Below are positions 1-15,750 of a DNA stretch of 64,000 nucleotides, one piece after another. A program made the position numbers and the translations under genes. How positions within the stretch are numbered: the first letter of the stretch is position 1; every line of letters starts with the position of its first letter. A model generated the notes under the pieces. The model had not been told where the DNA came from and searched no databases. It was given only the letters and a program-made list of their open reading frames with translations. The stretch is from Acinetobacter sp. ANC 4169 (GTDB lineage Bacteria; Pseudomonadota; Gammaproteobacteria; Pseudomonadales; Moraxellaceae), in assembly GCF_002135355.1 (NCBI RefSeq), contig NZ_NEGE01000001.1, forward strand, positions 183,764 through 247,763, in the 5' to 3' direction.

Positions 1-7294
<7,294 letters not shown>

Positions 7295-7489
7295 TCACAA
7301 CTAAAAAGCGATCCTATTTGATCGATATTTATACCCCGATTTTTAGAATTCATGCATAATTTACGCATGTAATACATCGATTCAAAGAAGCTTTCTGAAA
7401 CACAGTTCAAGCAATACACCTGCATCACATGGTCAACCTTCTACTGAATGGTTGAGTAATTAAAGAATCATGTTCAACGAAAGGCAGAT

Positions 7490-7835
7490 CACCTAAATTA
7501 AGGTCGCGGTGCTATGCGTGATTTGGAGCTATTTAAATGCAATTTAAACCAGATTCCTTTTGGGGTTTTTACCCTTGTAGATAAAGGCTATCAAGAAATG
7601 TATCCATTATATCCGAATGGTCTTTTATCCTTAAAAACCAAAAGACGATATAACTTAAATCCTGAACTAAAAATCTATCATCAGGAAATCAATAAAAGAA
7701 GAAGCGGTATTGGACATGTATTTTGGATCCTGAAAACTTTCAAAATTATTGCTAAACATCCTCCAAACCAAGGCAAAGAATAGGCTTAAGATTCAATTTA
7801 ATCGCCAGGATTTACAAGATGAAATTAAACCAGAA
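7490..7835 (+). pseudogene. Decayed IS5-family transposase C-terminal fragment
   Basis: The frame from about 7505 to 7783 gives a protein resembling the C-terminal half of IS5-family DDE transposases. It keeps the motif around the second catalytic Asp (LVDKGYQ; Asp23 counted from the ATG at 7514) and the NKRR...HVF...LKTFKI block. The catalytic Glu expected just before His-Val-Phe is Gly (IGHVFW), and a stop interrupts the frame at 7781-7783. A matching terminal segment (RIYKMKL) resumes in another frame near 7806-7826. The N-terminal half and terminal repeats were not found. Non-functional remnant. Confidence 0.6.
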
Positions 7836-7957
7836 TTGACTTATAAAAGAGATCCAGTATCAAACTTTAGTTTTACTTTGCGGTATTTTATTTCAAAAAT
7901 AACCAATAAATATTAAACTAAATAGAAATTAAGATATGAAAATGGAAGCAATATTAA

Positions 7958-8392
7958 ATGTCGATGGATCAATACACAGGTTTAGAGTTTTTAACCGCAG
8001 TTAAAAATGGTGAAATTCCTCATGCACCCATGGCTAAAACCATTCCAATGAAACTGGTTGAAGTTCAAGAAGGCTATATTATCTATGAAGTTACCCCTGG
8101 CGAAGATCATATCAATTTGCAAGGCGGTGTGCATGGCGGATTCTGTGCAACAATTTTAGACAGTGTGACGGGTGCCGCAGCACATACCATTATGGAAAAA
8201 GGTGTACGTTTTGCCACGACTGACTTGAATATTAAAATGATCCGCCCGATGCAATGTGGAAAAACCTATCGCGGTGTGGGACAGATCATCAATCAAGGGC
8301 GCACGCTTGTCATGACCGAAGGTCGCATTATTGATGAAAATGATAAAATTTATGCTCACGGCACAGCGACACTAATGATTATTCGTAAATAG
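7958..8392 (+). CDS. PaaI-family hotdog-fold thioesterase
   Basis: The 144-residue protein has the hotdog thioesterase signature QGGVHGGFCATILDSVTGAA (about residues 49-68), in which the HGG turn and following Asp match the PaaI subgroup. Such enzymes hydrolyse acyl- or aryl-CoA thioesters in the cytoplasm, often as a safety valve for CoA. It lies beside a cluster of acyl-CoA catabolic genes, so a CoA-ester substrate is likely, but the substrate is not identifiable. The upstream ribosome site is weak; a second Met two codons in (7964) is an alternative start. Confidence 0.85.
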   Translation: MSMDQYTGLEFLTAVKNGEIPHAPMAKTIPMKLVEVQEGYIIYEVTPGEDHINLQGGVHGGFCATILDSVTGAAAHTIMEKGVRFATTDLNIKMIRPMQCGKTYRGVGQIINQGRTLVMTEGRIIDENDKIYAHGTATLMIIRK

Positions 8393-8415
8393 CGCTAAAT
8401 ATTTATTTTTTTATT

Positions 8416-8438
8416 GCAGGTATCCTTTCGATACCTGC
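8416..8438 (+). terminator. Hairpin terminator after thioesterase gene
   Basis: A perfect 9-bp stem (GCAGGTATC and GATACCTGC) with a 5-nt loop lies 24 bp after the thioesterase stop and is followed by a weak T-rich run. It sits between convergent genes. Confidence 0.55.
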
Positions 8439-8491
8439 CGTTTATTTAGACCAATGAATAATAGAAATTTCCTCTAAAAACCGATTTAAAA

Positions 8492-9337
8492 CTACCCGAC
8501 TTCATTACGAATATTATTCACCATATGCAGTAAGCGCGGTGCAATATCATCTTCCAGTTTTTCCCGATTTAAAATAAAGCTAGGACCACCACAGTTAAAC
8601 ACCAGCAAACCATGCTGTTCATGATAATAAGGCACCGCTACTGAATTGACATCCTTATGCCATTCCCCTATCGAGAAACAATAGCCAAAGTCTTGATAAT
8701 CCTTAAAAGCTTTATCTAATTCACGATTGATTTTCATCCAGTCATCTTTATGCTTGGCACGGATGGCATTGAGTAAAAACTCTCGCTCATCTTCTGGCAT
8801 CGCTGCCAGACATGCTCGACCAACTGAACTTAAATGAATCGGCAAATAGGTTCCCACCTGACGACGCATGGTCACATTTCCCTTGCCTTGCACTACGTCC
8901 AGATAGATCATATTTAAGCGATCACGCGTCGCCATCGCTACCGCGGCACCAGCATAATCCGCCAGATCCTTCATATAGGGATGTGCAATGGAACGGATCG
9001 AAAGATTCGACAACATGGAATACCCAAATGCAAGCACGCCAACTGAAAGCTGAAATTTACTTGAATTAGGCACCTGTTTTAGGTAACCCAAGCGTGACAG
9101 CGTATGGGTTAATCGGGTAATGGTCGGTTTAGGCAAACCCGTCATTTGTGACAATTCCTGATTGCCCAAATGCTGATGCTTGGCCGAAAAACAACGTAAA
9201 AGTTCTAATCCGCGAGCAAGAGCGGTAATGTATTGGCGATCATTTTCATCTTGCATATCCTCCATGGGATGCAAAAGTTCATGTCTTAATGGAGCCAAGA
9301 GCTTGTCCGCCTGTTCCGATTCTGTCTCTTTAGTCAT
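8492..9337 (-). CDS. IclR-family transcriptional regulator
   Basis: The 281-residue protein has an N-terminal winged helix-turn-helix (about residues 38-100, with NQELSQMTGLPKPTITRLTH as recognition region) and a C-terminal IclR effector domain (RQVGTYLPIHLSSVGRACLA and later GGPSF). IclR proteins in Acinetobacter often control aromatic and dicarboxylate catabolism. It lies next to the CoA transferase-thiolase-dehydrogenase-hydratase cluster on the same strand, separated by a terminator, and has a perfect 15-bp palindrome in its promoter. It probably controls that cluster and itself; the effector is unknown. Confidence 0.88.
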   Translation of the reverse strand: MTKETESEQADKLLAPLRHELLHPMEDMQDENDRQYITALARGLELLRCFSAKHQHLGNQELSQMTGLPKPTITRLTHTLSRLGYLKQVPNSSKFQLSVGVLAFGYSMLSNLSIRSIAHPYMKDLADYAGAAVAMATRDRLNMIYLDVVQGKGNVTMRRQVGTYLPIHLSSVGRACLAAMPEDEREFLLNAIRAKHKDDWMKINRELDKAFKDYQDFGYCFSIGEWHKDVNSVAVPYYHEQHGLLVFNCGGPSFILNREKLEDDIAPRLLHMVNNIRNEVG

Positions 9338-9364
9338 TTAAATTGCCCCAATACTTCATTTCTG

Positions 9365-9379
9365 TTTCGCATTGCGAAA
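9365..9379. promoter_or_regulatory. Candidate IclR operator palindrome
   Basis: The 15-bp perfect palindrome TTTCGCATTGCGAAA lies 28 bp upstream of the iclR-type start codon. Its CGCATTGCG core resembles operators described for IclR-family proteins, and related 11-of-15 matches occur in the divergent promoter region near 14.2-14.4 kb. Autoregulation is inferred. Confidence 0.5.
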
Positions 9380-9407
9380 ATTATAATATAAATATTGTAT
9401 TAATAGC

Positions 9408-9438
9408 AAAGAAGCAACTTATTAAAAGTTGCTTCTTT
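9408..9438 (-). terminator. Intergenic hairpin between CoA transferase and regulator
   Basis: A perfect 13-bp stem (AAAGAAGCAACTT with its complement) and 5-nt loop lie downstream of the CoA transferase stop on the minus strand. It ends in T-rich sequence and likely separates the catabolic operon from the regulator gene. Confidence 0.65.
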
Positions 9439-9469
9439 ATTAAACACATTCAAGTTTTATGGAAATTAT

Positions 9470-10687
9470 TTATCCAATAATACCTTTAGTGCGTAATTCA
9501 GCCAATTGTTCAGCATTCGCTACACGCGCCAAGATTTCATCAGTATGCTCTCCCAGCATTGGCGGAGCTTTCTTATATTCCACAGGCGTACGCGAAAGCT
9601 TGATAGGTGAACCGATCACTTTAAGCTTATCTTTTAAAGGATGCTGCATTTCAATGAGCATGTTACGTGCTTTCACTTGAGGCTCTTCAAAAGCCTGTTC
9701 CAGGTTGTTAATTAAACCCACTGGAACTTTGACGGCATGAATCGCTTCAACCCAGTGCTTGGCAGTATTGGTCAGGAAGTGTGCTCCCAGCAATTCACCA
9801 ATTTCGGTACGGTGCTTAATTCGTAGCGCATTGGTGGTAAAGCGCGGATCATTTGGCAGCTCAGGCAAACCAATCGCTGCACTTAACGCCACAAACTGAT
9901 TGTCATTACCGCAGGCAATAATGAAGTCTTGGTCTGCTGCTTTAAACACCTGATAAGGCACAATATTGGCATGAGCATTACCATAGCGACCCGGCACTTT
10001 ACCTGAAGCCAGATAGTTCATGCCCTGGTTCGCCAGTGTTGCCACCTGCACATCCAGTAAGGCCATATCAATATGCTGACCCAAACCGGTTAAAGTACGG
10101 TTCAATAAAGCCGCTTGAATGGCGATGGTTGAATACAAACCCGTGGTTAAGTCAGCAAAGGCTACACCCACCTTTTGTGGACCACCACCCGGCAAGTCAT
10201 CTTTCTCACCGGTCACAGACATCAGACCGCCCATCCCCTGGATAATAAAGTCATAACCCGGTTCAGGTGCACGTGGACCAGTCTGGCCAAAACCGGTAAT
10301 CGAGCAATACACCAGTTTGGGGTTGATGGCATTGAGACTATCGTAATCCAGTCCATATTTTTTCAGTGAACCGGCCTTATAATTTTCAATCACTACATCC
10401 GACTCTGCTGCCAAAGCACGCACCAGCTCCTGACCTTCTGGCGTAGAGATATCAATCGCAATAGAGAGTTTATTACGGTTGGCAGACTGATAATAAGCCG
10501 CTTCACGTGTGTCTTCGCCCTGGTTGTTCTTCATCCAAGGTGGACCCCATAAACGGGTATCATCACCCGTTTTTGGACGTTCAACTTTAATCACTTCTGC
10601 GCCTAAATCCGCAAGGATTTGACCACACCAAGGACCTGCCAGTACGCGACTTAAATCCAGTACGCGAATACCTTCTAATGCACCCAT
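9470..10687 (-). CDS. CaiB/BaiF-type (class III) CoA transferase
   Basis: The 405-residue protein begins with the class III signature (GIRVLDLSRVLAGPWCGQIL, residues 6-25) and carries the FADLTTGLYS motif, whose Asp (about residue 179) is the expected acyl-enzyme nucleophile. These enzymes move CoA between organic acids. It is the last gene of a minus-strand operon with thiolase, dehydrogenase and hydratase. The likely role is activation of the starting acid, perhaps a dicarboxylate, using a CoA ester made later in the pathway. The substrate is inferred from context only. Confidence 0.88.
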   Translation of the reverse strand: MGALEGIRVLDLSRVLAGPWCGQILADLGAEVIKVERPKTGDDTRLWGPPWMKNNQGEDTREAAYYQSANRNKLSIAIDISTPEGQELVRALAAESDVVIENYKAGSLKKYGLDYDSLNAINPKLVYCSITGFGQTGPRAPEPGYDFIIQGMGGLMSVTGEKDDLPGGGPQKVGVAFADLTTGLYSTIAIQAALLNRTLTGLGQHIDMALLDVQVATLANQGMNYLASGKVPGRYGNAHANIVPYQVFKAADQDFIIACGNDNQFVALSAAIGLPELPNDPRFTTNALRIKHRTEIGELLGAHFLTNTAKHWVEAIHAVKVPVGLINNLEQAFEEPQVKARNMLIEMQHPLKDKLKVIGSPIKLSRTPVEYKKAPPMLGEHTDEILARVANAEQLAELRTKGIIG

Positions 10688-10699
10688 GTGTTTTCTCTT

Positions 10700-11902
10700 T
10701 TATACGCGTTCAATAACCATTGCGAGACCTTGTCCCACACCAATACACAAGCTGATCACAGCATATTTTTTGCCACTGCGTTGCAGTTCACGTGCAGTTG
10801 TCAATGCCAGGCGAGCACCTGAAGCACCGAGTGGATGACCGACTGCAATCGCACCGCCATTCGGGTTGACACGGGCATCATCAAAAGCCACATCCAGACC
10901 TTTTAGACAAGCCAGAACCTGAGAAGCAAAGGCTTCATTGATCTCGATAATGTCCATGTCATCTAGCGTCAGGTTGGCACGTTTCAATGCTAATTTGATC
11001 GCATCAACCGGACCTGCACCCATGATGCGTGGCTCAATCCCAGCTGCAGCAGAAGACAGGATTTTTGCCATTGGCTTGATTCCCAAAGTCTGCTCAGCCT
11101 GTGCAGAACCGATGATCAGTGCAGCTGCGCCATCATTGACCCCAGAGGCATTCCCCGCAGTCACCACACCACCTTCGAATAAGGGTCTCAATTTTTGTAG
11201 CGCTTCCATATTAGACGATGGGCGTGGATGCTCATCAACTGCAACTAATTTAGGCGGTAATTTGCGGCCTTGGGAAACTTCAATGCCAACAATCTCGCCT
11301 TCAAAGAAACCGGCCTGTTTCGCAGCTTCATATTTGGCTTGCGACGCTGCGGCAAAAGTATCGGCATCTTCACGGGTCACGCCATATTCAAACGCCACGT
11401 TGTCACCGGTTTTTGGCATGGTGTCATCACCAAACTGCTTTTCAATGGCCGGGTTCGGAAAACGCGCACCGATAGTTGAATCAAATACTTTAAAGTCACG
11501 GCTAAACGGAGTTTCAGACTTGGCAAATACGAATGGCGCACGCGACATCGACTCGACACCGCCAGCGATAAAGATATCGCCTTCATCACAGGTCACTGCA
11601 CGCGCTGCATCAATCACCGCAGCCAAACCGGAAGCACATAAACGGTTCACGGTTTGTGCAGGCGTTTTTACATCCAGACCTGCAAGCAAAGTCGCGTGAC
11701 GCGCAATGTTACGGCTGTCTTCACCAGCCTGGTTGGTATTGCCCAGAATTACATCCGCAAAAATATCATTCGGAAGATTGTGCTTTTCAACCACGGCCTT
11801 GATCACGTGAGCGGCCAGATTGTCCGGACGGATGGTGGCAAGGCTACCGGCATGGCGACCAAAAGCAGTACGTACGCCATCATAAATATATGCATTTAAC
11901 AT
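10700..11902 (-). CDS. Thiolase (3-oxoadipyl-CoA / acetyl-CoA acyltransferase type)
   Basis: The 400-residue protein is full-length for a degradative thiolase. It has the acyl-enzyme Cys at about residue 89 (VNRLCASGLAAV), the NEAFA motif, GHPLGASGAR and the C-terminal CIGVGQG. It cleaves a 3-oxoacyl-CoA with free CoA to give acetyl-CoA and a shortened acyl-CoA. The start sequence resembles 3-oxoadipyl-CoA thiolases (PcaF/PaaJ/DcaF). The gene is 23 bp downstream of the dehydrogenase and 12 bp before the CoA transferase, so the genes are co-transcribed. Preference for C6 dicarboxyl substrates is inference. Confidence 0.88.
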   Translation of the reverse strand: MLNAYIYDGVRTAFGRHAGSLATIRPDNLAAHVIKAVVEKHNLPNDIFADVILGNTNQAGEDSRNIARHATLLAGLDVKTPAQTVNRLCASGLAAVIDAARAVTCDEGDIFIAGGVESMSRAPFVFAKSETPFSRDFKVFDSTIGARFPNPAIEKQFGDDTMPKTGDNVAFEYGVTREDADTFAAASQAKYEAAKQAGFFEGEIVGIEVSQGRKLPPKLVAVDEHPRPSSNMEALQKLRPLFEGGVVTAGNASGVNDGAAALIIGSAQAEQTLGIKPMAKILSSAAAGIEPRIMGAGPVDAIKLALKRANLTLDDMDIIEINEAFASQVLACLKGLDVAFDDARVNPNGGAIAVGHPLGASGARLALTTARELQRSGKKYAVISLCIGVGQGLAMVIERV

Positions 11903-11925
11903 AGGAATATTCTCTTGGTTCGCGC

Positions 11926-13443
11926 TTAAACAGCCGCTGTATGAAGTAAAGATAAATTAAGTTGAGCACGACGTTTCAGCCACGGACTTGGACGGTAACG
12001 CTGGTCACCGGTATTGGCATAGATGCGTTCCAGAATCAGCAGAATGCGATCGTTACCCAAGACATCGCCCCAGGAAATTGGACCATGCGGATAACCCAGA
12101 CCCAGTTTCACTGCTTTATCGATATCAGAAGCCGTGGCAATTTGCTGCTGCGCAATATCACACGCCAGATTCACTACCATTGCCAAGACACGCTGTGCAA
12201 CGAAGCCGACACTTTCTGCAATCACGGTCACGCCCTGTCCATCTTTAGCAAATATCGCATGTGCTTGATCAATGTATGTTTTTTGCGTCAGAATTGATGG
12301 CATCAGGGTGCGGTGCTTGGCAAAGTCAGTCAGCATATCAATGCTCATGGCACGGCTCGCATCCACACCAAAACGCAAGGCCGCTGTAGTCGTGTCTTCA
12401 CCATAAGTCGCCAAGACAATCAGGCTATCTGCTGCAGGTGTTCCAGCACTATCCAGCACTAAGCCTTGTTCACGGATGTAATCACGCAAGATCACGGCAT
12501 CCTGTTCACGGTCGGCTTTAATCCAAACTGCATTAAACGCAGTCACTTCAGGTACAGCTTGTGCAGGGGCTTCATTGGTCTTTTGACCATCAACATATTT
12601 ATAGAAGCCTTCACCGACTTTACGGCCCACCTTTTTACCCGCCAGCATTTGACGGGTTAAAGCATGTGGACGGTAACGGTCTTCCTGATAGAACTGGTTA
12701 AAGATCGATTCCATCACCGGATGAGAAACATCCAGCGCAGTCAAATCAAACAGTTCCAATGGTCCCATACGGAAGCCTGCACCATCACGCAAGATGCGGT
12801 CGATTTCAGAAACTGAGGCTACACCTTCACCCAGTGCTTTCAGGGCTTCAGTGCCATAAGCACGGCCGGCATGGTTGACGATGAATCCTGGGGTGTCTTT
12901 GGTACGCACACCGAAATGCCCCATACGCTGTGCCAGTTCAAGCAAATCGGCAATCACCTGTTCATCGGTAGCCAGTCCTGCAATCACTTCCACAATTTTC
13001 ATCAGTGGCACAGGATTAAAGAAATGGAACCCGGCCATGCGTCCTTGATGTTCAAGATTTGAAGCAATTGCGGTCACTGAAAGTGATGAGGTGTTGGTCG
13101 CAAGAATGGTCTCTGCTGATACGATGCCTTCAAGCTGCTTGAACAGGCTTTGCTTGATCTCCAGGTTTTCGATGATGGCTTCAACCACCATGTCTACACC
13201 AGCAATCTGTTCAATGCTGTCTAAAATCTTAAAACGCGCCAAGGTTTCATTCAGCACCTGTTCAGTAAATTTACCTTTGGCCTGTAATTTTTCTAAAGTG
13301 GTTTTCAGTTTGGCTAAGCCCGCTTCGGCAGCCCCAGCCTTAGCATCAAATAAACGAACTTCGAGTCCGGCCTGGGCAGCAATTTGTGCAATGCCCATGC
13401 CCATGACACCAGTACCAATCAACGCCATCGATTGAATCGTCAT
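11926..13443 (-). CDS. paaH: 3-hydroxyacyl-CoA dehydrogenase, PaaH type
   Basis: The 505-residue protein has an N-terminal Rossmann motif (GTGVMGMGIAQIAA), the HFFNPVPLMKIVEVI block and two copies of the C-terminal dimerisation domain, which fits the long PaaH/DcaH subfamily rather than short FadB2-type enzymes. It oxidises 3-hydroxyadipyl-CoA or similar to the 3-oxo form with NAD+. It starts 3 bp after the hydratase stop. The symbol reflects the subfamily; in this context the pathway could be dicarboxylate rather than phenylacetate degradation, since no paa ring oxygenase genes are in the window. Confidence 0.85.
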   Translation of the reverse strand: MTIQSMALIGTGVMGMGIAQIAAQAGLEVRLFDAKAGAAEAGLAKLKTTLEKLQAKGKFTEQVLNETLARFKILDSIEQIAGVDMVVEAIIENLEIKQSLFKQLEGIVSAETILATNTSSLSVTAIASNLEHQGRMAGFHFFNPVPLMKIVEVIAGLATDEQVIADLLELAQRMGHFGVRTKDTPGFIVNHAGRAYGTEALKALGEGVASVSEIDRILRDGAGFRMGPLELFDLTALDVSHPVMESIFNQFYQEDRYRPHALTRQMLAGKKVGRKVGEGFYKYVDGQKTNEAPAQAVPEVTAFNAVWIKADREQDAVILRDYIREQGLVLDSAGTPAADSLIVLATYGEDTTTAALRFGVDASRAMSIDMLTDFAKHRTLMPSILTQKTYIDQAHAIFAKDGQGVTVIAESVGFVAQRVLAMVVNLACDIAQQQIATASDIDKAVKLGLGYPHGPISWGDVLGNDRILLILERIYANTGDQRYRPSPWLKRRAQLNLSLLHTAAV

Positions 13444-13446
13444 TTC

Positions 13447-14226
13447 TTATTCTCCAGTGTACTGTGCAGGACGTTTTTCAAAGAACGCATTCACGCCTTC
13501 TTTCTGGTCTTTGGTATCGAATAAAATCTGGAATGCCTTACGTTCAAGCGCAAGTGCACCCTGTAAAGACTGGTCCTGACCGAGGTTAGTCACTTCTTTA
13601 ATTTGCTGAACCGCAATTGGAGAGAAAGCAGCAATGGTTTTAGCCAGTTTTAAGGCATGCGGAATGGTTTGATCATCGTCTACCACTTCCGACACCAAGC
13701 CCATTTGGCTGGCTTCTTCAGCGCTAATAAATTTGCCTGACAATACCAACAGCATGGTCTGGAATTTACCAATGGCACGCAGTAAACGCTGGGTACCGCC
13801 AGCGCCCGGCATTAAGCCCAGCTTGACTTCAGGCTGACCAAATTGAGCAGACTGCCCGGCAATAATGATGTCGGCATGCATGGCCAGTTCACATCCGCCA
13901 CCCAAGGCATAGCCATTCACAGCAGCAATAATCGGCTTGCTGCAATCAACAATACTTTGCCAGTACTGTTCGGTATGGCGTAAATACATTTGAGCGGTGG
14001 TTGCTGTGGTGAAGTCTTTAATGTCCGCACCGGCTGCGAATACTTTTTCTCCACCGGTCAATACGATGGCACGAACTGAATCATCTAAGTTCAGCTGTTG
14101 AAAAGTTTCCGAGAGTGCCTGACGCAACTCCAGATTGAGTGCATTCCTTGCTTCAGGTCGATGTATTTCTACTATCGCCACGCCATCTTCTTGAATAGTC
14201 AGTTTCAATATTGGGGTGTTTTCCAT
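13447..14226 (-). CDS. Enoyl-CoA hydratase (crotonase family)
   Basis: The 259-residue crotonase-fold protein has the oxyanion-hole segments GGEKVFAAGADIKDF and NGYALGGGCELAMHADIIIA, and GLMPGAGGTQRL with the catalytic Glu pair region. I start it at MENTPILKL, behind a GAGAA ribosome site, and not at an in-frame Met 21 codons upstream. It is the first gene of the minus-strand operon and hydrates a 2,3-dehydroacyl-CoA. It resembles PaaF/DcaE hydratases. It faces the acyl-CoA dehydrogenase gene across a 312-bp regulatory region. Confidence 0.87.
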   Translation of the reverse strand: MENTPILKLTIQEDGVAIVEIHRPEARNALNLELRQALSETFQQLNLDDSVRAIVLTGGEKVFAAGADIKDFTTATTAQMYLRHTEQYWQSIVDCSKPIIAAVNGYALGGGCELAMHADIIIAGQSAQFGQPEVKLGLMPGAGGTQRLLRAIGKFQTMLLVLSGKFISAEEASQMGLVSEVVDDDQTIPHALKLAKTIAAFSPIAVQQIKEVTNLGQDQSLQGALALERKAFQILFDTKDQKEGVNAFFEKRPAQYTGE

Positions 14227-14538
14227 AATATTCTCATTTCGCACAGCGGTACTATACTTGCAATATACAGCGTTTTTCTGATGATTCAAGTCTATTATGT
14301 TTTATCTTAAATATTTTATTGTGGTATAAATTAATTAAATAATTAATAAAAACAATATATTAAAAATAAATTATGATTAAAAACTTAATACCGCATAGCG
14401 ATATATACTTTCGTAGATATTGTTTAGTTGGTTTTTTTTGATTAGTATCCAACTAAATTTAGCTTAGTGACTAGATCTTGTTCGATTTCCATTTATCAAA
14501 ACTGAGCAAGATTGACATCCTAAAAACGGAGTTAGGAC
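14227..14538. promoter_or_regulatory. Divergent promoter region with two IclR-like half-matching sites
   Basis: This 312-bp AT-rich spacer separates the hydratase operon (minus) from the acyl-CoA dehydrogenase gene (plus). Two sequences match the palindrome in front of the IclR gene at 11 of 15 positions: 14237-14251 (TTTCGCACAGCGGTA) and 14389-14403 (TACCGCATAGCGATA, with a perfect CGC-ATA-GCG core). No gene is visible here. Shared control by the linked IclR protein is inferred. Confidence 0.4.
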
Positions 14539-15693
14539 ATGATTCGCGATCAGGAAACCTTAGATCAATTAGTCGATATGATTCGTCAATTTGTGGAAGG
14601 TGTATTAATCCCAAATGAAGAACTCGTTGCTGAAACAGACGAAATTCCTGCAGAAGTCGTACAGCAAATGAAAGAGTTAGGACTGTTTGGTTTAACTATT
14701 CCTGAAGAATATGAAGGTCTTGGCCTAACTATGGAAGAAGAGGTTTATATCGCTTTTGAGCTTGGCCGCACTTCTCCTGCTTTCCGTTCACTGATTGGTA
14801 CCAACAACGGTATTGGTGCTTCTGGTCTGATCATTGACGGTAGTGAAGAACAAAAACAATATTTCCTGCCTAAACTGGCTAGTGGCGAAATTATTGGTTC
14901 ATTCTGCTTAACAGAGCCAGATTCAGGTTCTGATGCTGCATCTTTAAAAACAACTGCTGTAAAAGATGGTGACGAATACATCCTCAATGGTACCAAACGC
15001 TTTATTACTAATGCACCACATGCTGGCGTATTTACCGTGATGGCACGTACCAACCCAGACATCAAAGGTTCAGCAGCTATTTCTGCATTTATTGTCGACA
15101 GCAAATTACCGGGTATTTCACTCGGTAAGCGTGACAAGAAAATGGGCCAGAAAGGCGCACATACTTGTGACGTGATCTTTGAAAACTGCCGCATTCCAGC
15201 ATCGAGCCTAATTGGTGGCGTGGAAGGTGTGGGTTTTAAAACTGCGATGAAAGTGCTGGATAAAGGCCGTATTCACATTGCTGCACTGAGCGTTGGTGCT
15301 GCTACACGTATGCTTGATGATTCTTTGCAATATGCCGTTGAACGTAAACAGTTCGGTCAAGCGATTGCAAACTTCCAGCTAATTCAAGGCATGCTTGCAG
15401 ACTCTAAAGCAGAAATTTATGCAGCAAAATGTATGGTACTTGATGCAGCACGTCGTCGTGATGCAGGTCAAAACGTAAGTACTGAAGCATCTTGCGCGAA
15501 AATGTTTGCAACAGAAATGTGTGGTCGAGTTGCTGACCGGGGTGTGCAAATCCATGGTGGCGCGGGTTACATCAGTGAATATGCAATTGAGCGTTTCTAT
15601 CGCGATGTGCGTTTATTCCGTTTGTACGAAGGTACAACACAAATTCAACAAGTCATTATTGCGCGCAACATGATTAAAGAAGCTACGCGTTAA
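14539..15693 (+). CDS. Acyl-CoA dehydrogenase (DcaA/adipyl-CoA dehydrogenase-like)
   Basis: The 384-residue protein has the full acyl-CoA dehydrogenase fold: an N-terminal helical domain, the FCLTEPDSGSDAASLKTTA flavin/substrate motif, and the C-terminal RLYEGTTQIQQ block with the catalytic Glu near residue 364. It oxidises an acyl-CoA to the trans-2-enoyl-CoA and passes electrons to ETF. The ribosome site GGAG precedes the start. It is divergent from the hydratase-dehydrogenase-thiolase operon, and together they make one complete beta-oxidation round. Homology by eye is to dicarboxylate/glutaryl-type members; substrate chain length is unproven. Confidence 0.88.
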   Translation: MIRDQETLDQLVDMIRQFVEGVLIPNEELVAETDEIPAEVVQQMKELGLFGLTIPEEYEGLGLTMEEEVYIAFELGRTSPAFRSLIGTNNGIGASGLIIDGSEEQKQYFLPKLASGEIIGSFCLTEPDSGSDAASLKTTAVKDGDEYILNGTKRFITNAPHAGVFTVMARTNPDIKGSAAISAFIVDSKLPGISLGKRDKKMGQKGAHTCDVIFENCRIPASSLIGGVEGVGFKTAMKVLDKGRIHIAALSVGAATRMLDDSLQYAVERKQFGQAIANFQLIQGMLADSKAEIYAAKCMVLDAARRRDAGQNVSTEASCAKMFATEMCGRVADRGVQIHGGAGYISEYAIERFYRDVRLFRLYEGTTQIQQVIIARNMIKEATR

Positions 15694-15702
15694 CAGTTTA
15701 AG

Positions 15703-15735
15703 CCGGGTCACTCTCCTTGCGACCCGGTTTTTTTT
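15703..15735 (+). terminator. Intrinsic terminator after acyl-CoA dehydrogenase
   Basis: A 7-bp GC stem (CCGGGTC and GACCCGG) is followed at once by eight T. It sits in the 57-bp gap before the MFS transporter, so transporter expression would depend on readthrough or a separate promoter. Confidence 0.85.
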
Positions 15736-15750
15736 ATAGGGTAATGGATT

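Noticed and set aside
10938..11699. 253-codon plus-strand frame opposite the thiolase gene
   Set aside because: Antisense shadow of a clear thiolase with all catalytic motifs; composition is not protein-like.
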